Shown here one piece after another: positions 33,870-45,565 of a stretch of 64,000 bases of DNA. The stretch is from contig NC_037092.1 in the NCBI RefSeq assembly GCF_002994745.2, positions 26,641,001 to 26,705,000 of the forward strand, in the 5' to 3' direction. Position 1 is the first letter of the stretch; every line of letters begins with the position of its first letter. Under the pieces are notes generated by a model. That model worked only from the letters and a program-made list of their open reading frames with translations. It made no database searches and was not told the origin of the DNA. Origin of the DNA: Rosa chinensis (Eukaryota; Streptophyta; Magnoliopsida; Rosales; Rosaceae). Both the position numbers and the translations under genes were made by a program.

Positions 33870-36800
33870 ATGAGCGACACTCTACTACCTATCAATTTAA
33901 GAAGTGGTCGTGCTTTGCAAAGACTACCTAGAGGAAGACCAACAAGGAGAGTTAGGAGACCAAGACATCGCTCACAATCACCTTCTAGGTCTCCTAATCA
34001 AGTAGTAGATATGGCCAACGAGCGTCAAGAACTACAAGATGAGGAGGAGATTCCGTTGAGCCATTATTCATGTCCTAGAATTGTAAATGCTCCATCTTGC
34101 ATTGTGCTTCCTCCGACAAATGCCAACTTTGAGATCAAGCCTAACATGTTGTCTATTCTATCTACGTTCCATGGCATGGCTAGTGAGAGGCCATATGATC
34201 ATGTAATTGAGTTTGATGCCATATGTTCCACTATGCACTTGAGAGGATTAACTTTGGAGGGTTTGAAGCTTCGATTATTCCCATTTTCTTTGAAAGATCA
34301 AGCACACACATGGTTTCATAAGCTCAAGCCAAGATCCATTCTCTCTTGGGCCGATATGCAAAGAGTCTTCTTGAATGCTTATTATCCACATCATCGGACT
34401 ACTTATATGCGGGATAGCTTGACCAAGTTCTTTCAAGAGGATAATGAGACTTTTTATGATGCATGGGAGCACTTCAAGGATATTGAGTTAGGTTGCCCTC
34501 ATCATGGACTCACCAAGTGGCTTCTTTGTGAATCTTTCTACAATGGGTTGATTATTGATGATAGAAGGGGATTGGACAATGCATCAGGTGGAAATTTTCT
34601 TAAGAAAGGTCCTAATGCCGCTTGGGATATTTGTGAGGAAGTGGCTACCTAATCCGGTCAATGGGATAATCATCAAAGGAGAAGAGGAGGTAGAGACGAT
34701 CACACATCTAGAGGCCGAGATTCACAAGCATATGGTACTAGAAGCCGAGTTGATATGGAGCCTCGTGGTAGAGGTGTGTACGATGTTTCTCATGTTGATA
34801 AAGATGATGGAGTTATGAATGAGAGGCTGGAAGCAAAGATTGACAAGAAATTTGAGATGCTTCTGCAAGCAAAGGGTAGTGGTTCGTCTTTTTCACATGT
34901 CAAGAGTGTTACTTCTTCACATCTTTGCTTGATTTGTGAGTCCCCTAATCATTCTACTCATGATGGTCACTTGGCTTCACAATTTCCGGAATTTGTGGAG
35001 GAGCAAGTTAGAGCTATTAATTCTTATCAAAGGCCACCAAGAAATGATCCTTATTCTACTATATATAATCCAGGTTGGCGTAACCACCGAAATTTTTCAT
35101 GGAGAGATAGTAGAGGGTCCTCTAATGCACACCAAGGTGGTTCTCATTCATATGGAGGGAATCAAGGCCTTAATTCTTCGTCCTTTGGACCCCACGGCCA
35201 TGATAACACACAATTTAGTGGACAAAGTCATTTTGGGCAGCAAGCATCTACTTACAATTCTCAAGGCCAAGGGCCATCTTTTGGTGCTACACATGCTTAT
35301 GGAGGAGCCCCACATGACACTCAAGGGTTTGGTCAAAGCTCCCATTCATTTGGAGGTGCCAATCCTACACAAAATCCTCCTCCCGGATTTCAAAATAGGC
35401 AAGCACCACAACCGGAACCAAAGAAGTCTCATATGGATGATATATTGGCCGCCCTAGCCCAAAGTCATACTTCTCTTACACAAAGCCAAGCGAAGACCGA
35501 TCAAACTCTTAAAATTCTTGCTCAAGGTCAAAGCTCACTTGCACAATGTGTGGGAAAATTAGAAGTCCAAATGGGACAATTAGCTAAAGAGCTTGGAGCA
35601 CGTCCACATGGTGCATTACCTACACAACCGGATCAAAATCGGAGACATGAGCAAGGTAAGGCTATTACTACACTTCGAAGTGGACGGGTTTATGACAATA
35701 AGGTACGCATGCCTAAATCTTCTAACTCCCCTTTGAATGTGCATGATAACATGTATGCTCTCACTTACCCCACATCACATTCTTATGATACACATGTTTC
35801 CACCCCTATACATGATTCCCATTCTTCACTTTCATATTCTAATGATGATTATCATGTGTTAGTTGAGGATTACATTGATAATGATGATGATAATGTGTTG
35901 CATTCGTATGGGGCCAAGGGGAAAGAAAATGTACCTCTTAGCCATGTTGCTAATGATAATGTGCATATGCATCGTACTTTTATTTCAAAGGAGGATGGGA
36001 ACCGGGGGGAAGAAAATGTACCCCCAGGAATTGGAGTGGGTGATGTGACTTTGTATACAAAAGGAAGAAATAAGGGGGTGGATAAGGAAGCCGGGGAGGA
36101 AGAAAATGTACTTCCCGGAGGTGCACAAGGAAGGAAGACCTCTTTATCTCATTCTACATCTTCAAAGTCTCAAGCTTCTAATTCTTCATCTGCACCCCCT
36201 AACCATGTGCATTTTGGCCCCACTACTCCTTTATCATCACCTATGGATCAACATCAAGGGGGGAGGAATAAGGCGGAAGCTACTTCATCTACTTCTATTA
36301 ATACACATGGTTCATCCTCGGGTTTGAGTTCTAATGGTTCACAACCTATTTCGTCATCTAGTGAGCATCGGGAACAACATCAAGAGGGAAGTAATAAGGA
36401 GGAAGACTATTCTCATATACCTTGGGATTCTAGGGATAGGAGTGGACCGATCCATTCTACACTAGGCGAGGCCTTGAGGGCTAAGAACCCTAGTGGGACG
36501 GTTACCACTCTTAGGGGTTCAAGAGGGAGTCTCACTTTTTCTCCACCTCTTGATTTGAACGCATTGGAGCCCAGACTTCTCTATCCACAAGTTAAGAAGG
36601 CTCAAGATCAAAAGAAGCGGAAGGAGATACAAAAGCAAGAGTTCATTGAGCTATTCAAGTCCGTTAACATCAATATCCCATTACTTGATGCCATCAAACA
36701 AGTTCCGGCCTATGCAAAATGTTTGAAGGACATGTGCACTAATAAGAGGAAGTTTGTGGAGAATGAAGATATTTACTTAAGTGAGCAAGTATCGGCCATA

Positions 36801-39800
36801 CTTCAAAGGAGGTTGCCTCCTAAGCTTAGTGACCCCAGATCTTTTACTATTCCATGCACCATTGGGTCACGAAACTTTGATCGAGCATTATTAGACTTGG
36901 GGGCTAGCATCAACCTTATGCCATATGATTTGTACAAGACTTTGTCATTAGAGCCAATTAAGCCTTTGAAAATTAAGCTTAAGATGGCAGATAGGAGAAT
37001 TAAGTACCCTCGTGGAGTGGTGGAGGATGTTCTTGTCAAGGTAGATGAGCTTTATGTGCCAACTGATTTTGTAGTACTTGATATGGACTCTCCTTCTTGT
37101 GATGATGATGATGATGAGTTACCCGTCATTTTCGGTAGAGCTTTTATGGCGACCGCCGGGGTGAAGATTGATGTTCAAAAGGGTCTACTCACCATGACAG
37201 TATTTGACACTACTATTGGGTTTCGTATTTTTGATGCTATGAGGAGTCCGTTATATCATCTTGATGAGTGCCTTCGGATTGATGTTATGGATGATATTGT
37301 TGGGAAGAACTTTATTGAACATTCATCGACTGATTACATGGAGACTTGCATTGCTCAAGGTGGAACTAAATTTGAGAGTGAGGAGCACATTGAGGCTATT
37401 GCACATTTGGACGCCTTGAGATCATATGTTCCTAGACGTGTTACACCAGTTTTACCTTTACCTTCCTCTAGTACACCACCTATTCCTTCATATGAGACAC
37501 CACCAGATTTGGAGTTGAAGACTTTACCTTTGACATTGAGATATGCATTTCTAGGAGAGAGGAGTACATTACCTGTGATTATCTCGTCGAAGTTGAGTAA
37601 AGTTGAGGAAGATAAACTTTTGAGGGTGTTACGTGAGCATAAGAGAGCTATTGGTTGGACTATTGCCGATATCAAAGGCATTAGTCCATCCAAGTGTCAG
37701 CATCACATTTACTTGGAGCAGGGGTGTAAGCCCACACGAGAGGCTCAGAGGAGGTTGAATCCTCCCATGATGGAGGTAGTGAAGAAGGAGATTATTAAGC
37801 TTCTAGATGTTGGAGTCATTTTCCCGATTTCTGATTCACCGTGGGTTTCACCAGTTCAGGTTGTCCCTAAGAAGGGAGGAATTACAGTAGTGCAGAATGA
37901 AAAGGGTGAAGATGTGCCACAGCGAGTTCAGAATGGATGGAGGATTTGTATTGATTATAGAAAGCTTAATGGAGCGACAAGGAAGGATCATTTTCCACTA
38001 CCTTTCATTGATCACATGTTGGAGAGACTAGCAGGTCATAGCCATTATTGTTTCTTAGATGGATATTCGGGGTATAATCAGATTGCTATTGCCAAGGAAG
38101 ACCAGGAGAAGACTACTTTCACATGCCCATTTGGAACTTTTGCATACAGAAGGATGCCTTTTGGACTTTGCAATGCACCCGCCACTTTCCAAAGGTGTAT
38201 GATGGCATTGTTCCATGACATGACTGAGCGCTTTATGGAGATATTTATGGATGATTTCTCGATTCATGGTGATTCCTTTGATGATTGTCTTCGACACTTA
38301 ACCCTTGTTCTAGAACGGTGTGAGGAGACCAATTTGGTCCTCAATTGGGAGAAGTGCCACTTTATGGTGGATGAGGGTATTGTGTTAGGGCATGTAGTAT
38401 CATCACGTGGCATTGAGGTGGATAAGGCGAAGATTGAGTTGATTTCTAGTTTACCACCACCGAAGAATGTGAAAGGAGTTAGGAGTTTCCTTGGGCATGC
38501 TGGCTTTTATAGACGTTTTATTTAGGATTTCTCTCGGATCACCAAACCATTGTGTGACTTCCTAAGCAAGGACGTGCCATTTGAGTTCACTTCAGAGTGC
38601 TTACAGGCTTTTGAGCTACTTAAGGAGAAGTTGACCCATGCACCTATCATGATTACACCTGATTGGACTAGACCATTTGAGTTGATGTGTGATGCTTCAG
38701 ATTTTGCTATGGGTGCTGTTTTGGGTCAGAGGATTGAGAAAGCACTCCATGTGATTTATTATGCTTCTCGAACTTTGAATGATGCACAAGTCCACTACAC
38801 TACTACCGAGAAGGAGCTCCTTGCTATTATCTTTGCATTAGAGAAGTTTCGGAGTTATCTTCTGGGGAGTAAGGTGATTGTTCACACGGATCATGCGGCA
38901 TTGAGATATTTATTGAGCAAGAAGGACGCTAAGCCCCGTTTGATTCGTTGGGTGTTATTACTCCAGGAGTTTGATATAGAGATCAAGGATAAGCCGGGTC
39001 GAGAGAATCTTGTTGCAGATCATTTGTCTAGACTTGAGTTTGGCAGAGACTCTTCTGATATACCATTGACTGAGCATTTTCCCGATGAGTACTTATTTCA
39101 TGTAGACACTGAGATGCCTTGGTTTGTAGACATTGTGAACTATTGGGCTAGCAATTGTACTTTCATTCCGGATAACTATGATGCACAGGCCAGGAAGAAG
39201 TTTCTTAGAGATGCTCGGTCATATATTTGGGATGACCCATACTTGTGGAAAGTGGGTAAGGACCAAGTGATTAGATGATGTATTCCTCAATGGGAGGCCC
39301 CGAAGATTATTTCATTGTGTCACTCATCTTTATGTGGAGGACATTTTGGTGGAAGGAGGACAGCTTTTAAGATTCTTCAGTCAGGTTTCTTTTGGCCTAC
39401 TTTGTTTCGAGATTGTCATTCTTTTGTGCTTCAATGTGATAGATGCCAGAGGACGGGGAATATATCCTCCAAGGACCAAATGCCTCTCACTAACATTATG
39501 GAGGTTGAGATTTTTAATTGTTGGGGCATAGACTTTATGGGACCGTTTCCAAAATCTCATGGGAATGAGTATATCATAGTAGCGGTTGATTATGATTTGA
39601 AGTGGGTTGAAGCTAAAGCCACACGGAAGAATGATTCTAAGGTAGTCACCAAGTTCTTGAAAGAGCACATTTTCTCTCGATTCGGGACTCCTAGGATTAT
39701 TATTAGTGATGGTGGTACACATTTTATCAACCGGACTTTTGAAGCTTTGTTGGGGAAATATGGGGTCAAGCATAAGGTTGCCACACCTTACCACCCTCAA

Positions 39801-40404
39801 ACTTCCGGTCAAGTAGAGGTGTCAAATAGGGAGATTAAGAGGATTTTAGAAAAGATGGTCAACTCTTCTAGAAAGGATTGGGCTATTAAGCTTGATGATG
39901 CTTTATGGGCCTATCGGACTGCATATAAGACTCCTATTGGCATGTCTCCCTTTCGCTTATGCTATGGAAAGAATTGTCATCTTCCGGTTGAGCTTGGTGG
40001 GCTATCAAATTTTTGAATTTTGACTTGGAAGCTAGTGGTGACAAGAGGAAACTTGACCTTTGTGAGTTAGAGGAAATACGGGAAGAGGCATATGAAAGTG
40101 CCAAATTGTTTAAGGAGAAGACAAAGGAGCTACATGATCGAAAATTGGTGAAGAAGGCCTTTGAGCCCAAACAAAAGGTTCTCCTATACAACTCAACTCT
40201 AAACTTCGTCTCTTTCCCGATAAATTGAAGTCAAGGTGGAGTGGACCCTATGAAGTAGTGGAAGTGTTCCCTCATGGTGCTATTGAAGTAAGAAATTTGA
40301 ATGATGGGAGAACTTTCAAGGTTAATGGGCATTGCCTTAAACCATATCATGACTCCACTTTCGATTCTCATCATGAGGTGACTTACCTCGATGATGCTTC
40401 TTAA
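33870..40404 (+). pseudogene. Athila gag-pol polyprotein, interrupted
   Basis: One frame runs from the ATG at 33870 to about 40010. Gag: the conserved FSLKDQAHTWFHKL block at about 34287-34330, and a zinc knuckle CLIC....H....G at about 34927-34967 whose last Cys is Gly. Protease: LLDLGASINLMP at about 36889. Reverse transcriptase: from about 37700, with FMDD near 38245. RNase H: from about 38680. Integrase: HHCC-type finger from about 39315, and the DDE core starting WGIDFMGP at about 39520. Breaks: TAA 34650-34652, TAG 38523-38525, TGA 39276-39278, then frameshifts near 40005 and 40205. The last frame ends YLDDAS and TAA at 40404. Small ORFs in other frames are shadows. Confidence 0.92.
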
Positions 40405-42380
40405 AAAAATGAAAAACTCTATGGACCGACAATGAAGTCCTTAAACAAATCGCTCGCTAGGGAGGCAACCCTAGCATTACTTGTGATGTTCTTTTTTGTT
40501 CATTTTGCATCAATAAGGCTATTCAGCCATCTTTTTGGGAGGTTGGGAGGTGCTTGAGGTGTGGATAATAAGGAGATATTTTGAGCTACAATTCTTGTGT
40601 GGAGGTCATGGAGGATGATTTTGGGTTGTGAGTTGATGGGATTAAGACCATGAGCTTAAAGGAGGACCCTTGTCCTTATTCTTTGATGGGTTATTTGTGA
40701 CACATTGCTCTTAGGACATTTATGTTCTAAATGGAGTCGATCTTTTCATGGGCACCTAGAGCTAGCTTGGAGCATACGTTAAGGAAGTCAAGGCCTTGTG
40801 CCTTGAGGTTGGTGTCTCATATTGGTCTTCTCCGAGGGTCGTGAGCAATGGAGGTGTCTACAAAAGGGGTTTTCTGTAACTTTTCTCCGCATTTAGATTT
40901 TCATTTTCATAGTTAATTTTTGTGCCTTCGCCCGAACTTCACTCTCATGCCTAAATCCAACACGGATTTTAGCTTTCGAGCTCACTTTACAACATTGAAG
41001 ACAATGTTGGTTTTAAGTGTGGGGGTGAGGGCTCGAACGCCTATAAGAAAAAAAAAAAAATTAGATTAGCTTTTTGTAATTAGAATTTAGTGGTTAATGT
41101 CTTTTCCAACCCCAATGACGAGCCATGGACTTAACTTGTTGTGATTGTGGATAGATTGAGCATGATCTAGGACTTTGAATTTGTTTTGTGATTAAGTGTA
41201 TATGTGATCTATGCTTGACTATATGTGTGCACATAGCCTATGGTTAGGTTGGTTCATCATAATTAGAGAAGCATATAGATGATTTGATTGACTTGCATGC
41301 CCTTATTTGTGAGCTTTTGTGCCTATATCTATAGTGTATGCATCGTTCATTCACTTTTTCTTTCATGTGTGTACAATTTCATGAGATTGTGTATCTAGAA
41401 CTTGCTTGAGACCTCTCGAGGCTACTTTTAGCTTGCGACGGGATAGAAAGGATTGAGGCATTTTAGGTTAATACCACCATGGCCAAAGAAGCATATGCCC
41501 AAAAATATTTACCACTAGATTGCCACTTTGAGCCTATTTATATAGTTAGCATTTTTGTTCATTCGCACCACAAATCCCTACCTAGCCTAAACACTTTTAT
41601 CTTACCCTTCCGTGGTAGTTGGTGAAGCGATTCGAGAGAATGACTTTATGTTTGAGTGCTTCAAAAGAAAGAAAAAGTCAAAAGTGTGAGGTTACAAAAG
41701 AATAAGTGTGGGGGTGAGTGATATGTATAGAAAAGAAAGTTCTCAAAAAAAAAAGTATTACGTAGTATAGTGTGGGTTGTACATTGGGATTAGAGTAAGT
41801 GAGTTAGCATTTGAAAGCAAAGTCATATATCTCTACAAGAGAGAGTTGCTTCACCGATTTCCATGGACTTTGTCTTTCCTTATCCTTCATTTCTATTAGC
41901 CACTTACCCTTAGCCTCATTACAACCAAATAAAAGACCTCTTGATCTTGAAAGTTATGGGCTACCTAGCGGAGATGAGATCGAAGAGCAAGCATATGGCG
42001 GCGCATGTTGTGAAATTGTTTTTGAGTGAAACACATATAGCCCCTAAACACTTGAGCGGTAATATTTAGTGAACCTATGTGAGTTTAGTGGGTTATGTTA
42101 GGTCTTCTATATGCCTATTTGATTGTGGTGGATTGATTTGACACATGGGTCAACACATGCATATACTTAAGCATTTCTCACATGTGCATCTTAATTGCCT
42201 TACAAATTCAAAAATCTTATGTTGTGCTTCGTCTACTTCATGGTCATATACATAATTAGTTCTCCGAGGGTTATGGTTGGAAAGGCTAATACTACACTAT
42301 CTTTATGTTTGTGAGTTTAGATTTTCATATTATATTTCATTTAGTTGCTTGAGGACAAGCAAAGTTCAAGTGTGGGGGTG
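40405..42380 (+). other. Athila 3' internal region: hairpins and three polypurine-like motifs
   Basis: No credible ORF. It holds the AGGCAA-loop hairpin (40456-40475, stem GCTAGGG/CCCTAGC), the CAAGGC/GCCTTG hairpin (40789-40805), the ACATTG/CAATGT hairpin (40992-41007), and AAGTGTGGGGGTG at 41015, 41704 and 42368, the last being the functional polypurine tract. The same order occurs in the non-autonomous element at 15864-18616. Confidence 0.75.
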
Positions 42381-44127
42381 TGATTACAAGCATTTTTATG
42401 CGTGTAATTATATCTAAAACACTATAAATAAGTAATCCTCATATTTATTAGTATGTAATTAATCCAAATTTTATTGATTTTGTAGAAAATAAGCGGAGCT
42501 GTGGAAACGAGAGAAAATTGTGCGAAATTAGAGCAAATTGGAGTTTCCGACAAAAGGACGAAATAGTTAATGTGGGTCAACCGTGGTCAACACCATTAAG
42601 GGCGCGGAATCCAATTGTCTCTGATATTATACGAGAAAGTGCATTGAGAAGAGAGAAGAAAGGAAATAAAAGGAAGAAGAAGAGAGAGAAAGAAAGAAAA
42701 GAAAAGAAAAAAATTTTCCTCCCCCCCCCCCCCCCCCCGTGCTGCCTCTCTCTTCCTTTTTTTCATTTGTTTTCTTTTTCTTTTTTCCTCTCTTCCTTTC
42801 AATTTTGGACACATGTCCTTATATCTCTTCTTTTCTCTCACAACCACATGCTCATATATTCCAATTATCCCATTTTGGATGAGTTATCAGACCATACGCC
42901 AATTCCTCTCCCTCTATGAACAGTGCCGAAACACACCCACCTCCATTTTTATTATCCCTTCTCATTTCTTTCACCCATCACCACTCACTCTCTTCTTCTC
43001 TCTAATTTTCATTTTTTTGGGACTCACTCAAGGCTTCAAGGGAATCATCATCAAGAGTACCACACCTTAATTTGGATAGTTGGGTGGAGAAATTGCTTGA
43101 TTCATACTAGCTCATAGCTACAAGTGACCGAGCTAACTCTCCCCTCTCTTCCTTATTATCTATTTCATAATTTTTATATACTTTTGTTGATGGATTCTTG
43201 TATGGGTAGTGAGTAGTTCAATTTTGGGAGTTAGGGTTGTGAAGCCCTAACTCATCTTGTATAAATATTGATGATTTAATTTTAATAAATGCAATTTTCA
43301 TTGTGTATGCTCTAAATCCGAATGTATTGGTCCTTAGAAGCATGTTTCTAGGCTTTGTCATCCTTTGAAATTATGTTGTGGGCAATTGTGATGAATAGAT
43401 TGATAAATTGACAACTTATTGGTCTTGTTGCATCTAGGATTTAAGTGTGGTAACCATTAGCTAGCTTAATTGTAGCTAAGCTTGCTTGGGTCTCTATTAT
43501 CTTGCACTCTAGGCCTCTAATTTTAGATATTGCGGCCTTAACCGGCGTAATGCCTAAGTTAGAGAGTTGATTGTGGCCCTAACCGGCATAATCGATACAC
43601 CGAAAGGATAATTGGTTTAGTAGCCTTGACCGGTACTAAATACGAGACTTAACACATATAGGAAATGCATGCATTTGTGAAATTGGCATCGATTTTTACA
43701 AGATAGTTAGTGTGAATCACCCGACACTCCCATGTTCCCATTAATTTGAAAATCCAAATTTAATTTCTTGCTTGATAATTAGTTGGTTGCTTTTATTTTA
43801 GTTTGCATTTAATTTAGTTAATTCTCCATTCAAAACTCCCAAGCAAAATTCTACCTTCCATTGTGCATAACTCATTTGGGCTATAAGTTAGTGGCTTTGA
43901 TTAGGCTTAGTGTGAGCTAAGCCGAGCATTGCCGAGGTTTGGTGCCTTGTGAATATTATTTTACTTTATTTTATTTTTATTTTTCATTGTATGCTTTTGA
44001 GTCACTCTAGGGCCAATTACCTTGGTTAGGTCCAACACCTAATCCCCGAGGTACGATAATCAAGGTTTTAATACTTCCCTTACTTGACAACGATTTGTAC
44101 GCTTGTGAGAGTTTATGAACCAAGTCA
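42381..44127 (+). repeat. 3' LTR of the Athila element
   Basis: 1,747 bp, TGATTACAAG...CAAGTCA. Where the 5' LTR has the TGACGTCA cluster, this copy has a run of 18 C (about 42721-42738). Confidence 0.93.
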
Positions 44128-45565
44128 ATATCTGTATGATGCAACTCTATCAATGAGTGCATATGGTCCCATGAAATATTAAAGTCCAACTGGCTAGAAT
44201 TCAGTTGCCTCTTTAACTTTGCATGTGCACTTTCCACCCTACTCAAAACAAAAGTCATAGAGTTCACTACGTAAATACTATAGAATTTAAGTGACTTAAT
44301 ATAACAAAAAAAATTCACCTAAACATTACCGGTTAGAAGTTGTGGTACCAATATGCATGCAATTCTGTCCATGCAACTACAAATCGCTCTTTGTAGTTGT
44401 CTAAGCAAGTTCTCTTTAAGTAACGAAGCTCATCAGGATATGTACTAAATTTAGATTCAAATTCCTTCAGGTTTGCCCAGTACTCACTTTCAGTTGTAGA
44501 ACCAACAACAGTGTTCCAAGCATTGAGAAACATATTCCACATTTCTGCTGTCGCGAACTTTTTCTTGCATTCTTTCATCACATTTCGGTTGATGTGCCAT
44601 TTACACAAGAGATGTCAGGAATCAGGAAATATTTTTCTTATAATATTTATTATTGCTAATTCACGGTCCGTCACAAAAACACTGGGAGTACAATGATCTA
44701 GAAGAGTTCTCAACCTACTCAAAGCCCATGTGTAATTGTCTTCTGTCTCTTTTAAGATGTAGACAAATGCAACATTAAAGGTCATCTCAGTGGATGTTAC
44801 CCCCACAATCTCAAAAAGTGGAAAACGATATCTATTGGTTTTCTAGGTACAATCCATGATAAGTACATGAGGAAACGTACGTAAAATTTGAAGACTATAA
44901 GGATGACACCAAAATATGTCAGTTACAATATTACCTTCGCTCCTATGGTGCTCAATATAATTGTGTTCTGACAACTTCTGTAGCAAACTTTGCATTTGCG
45001 ATCGTCCGGCCATTAGTTTCATTCTATGCACTTTCCTCACATTGTATATCATCTTCATGATTGTTACATTTTCTGGATCTCTTTTCTTCAAGGCAGTCAA
45101 AATGTCCTTCGGTTTCATCAAACTATTTGTCATGTCTACTAACATAGCATGTTCTTCCTTAGATAATCTCCCAGCATAAGAATGACCATGAAGAGATTGA
45201 GAATGAGGATGATTATGTACTCCACATGTCACCTCTAACATCCATTCGTCTCCAACAATATTTATGCCCCTCAATGCGAATGGACACCCACATTTTTTTG
45301 TATCACTAGCCCTTGGACGCTCTTTTTTTTTACTAGATCCATCAGCTTTTTCCTTGCTCTCTGCATTAGACGTCTTTTCAGTATTGGTGCTGGATTTCAC
45401 AACTCGCTTATAGTCACCACCCCGTTCACAACAAAATCTCAATTTAGGTCTTTTTTTCTTATTCCCAACAGCACCTGTATCAGACCTCCTAATGATAATC
45501 ACCATATTATTCTTCCTGCCAACAGAACGGACCCATTGAAGTAATGCATCTTTACTCTCAAAAAT
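44128..45565 (-). pseudogene. MULE transposase gene, 5' part: DNA-binding and DDE transposase domains
   Basis: Minus-strand exon 45565-44330 starts after an AG acceptor. Its N-terminal part has a Cys/His zinc-binding fold (CCERGG, KKCGCPF, CGVHNHP) like FAR1/MULE proteins. The transposase domain follows, with catalytic Asp in IMDCT, Asp in FVTDRELA and the CKWHINRN motif typical of MULE transposases. Breaks are TAG at 44843-44845, TGA at 44615-44617 (one C-to-T step from CGA) and a frameshift near 44362. Exon 2 starts at 44238 (VESAHAKLK), runs into the Athila insertion at 44128 and continues at 31739. Upstream exons between 45566 and about 46850 are not resolved. Confidence 0.85.

Larger units (their letters stand above)
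31740..44127 (+). mobile_element. Athila-type Gypsy retrotransposon, full length
   Basis: 12,388 bp with LTRs at 31740-33562 and 42381-44127, flanked by ATATC (31735-31739 and 44128-44132). Primer site of tRNA-Asp type at 33564 (TGGCGCCGTTGCCAGGGATT, one mismatch). gag-pol at 33870-40404, then a 2 kb region without an ORF above 75 codons, and the polypurine tract AAGTGTGGGGGTG at 42368-42380. The RT type and primer place it in the Athila lineage; I see no env-like ORF. It sits in an exon of the MULE transposase gene. Confidence 0.93.
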
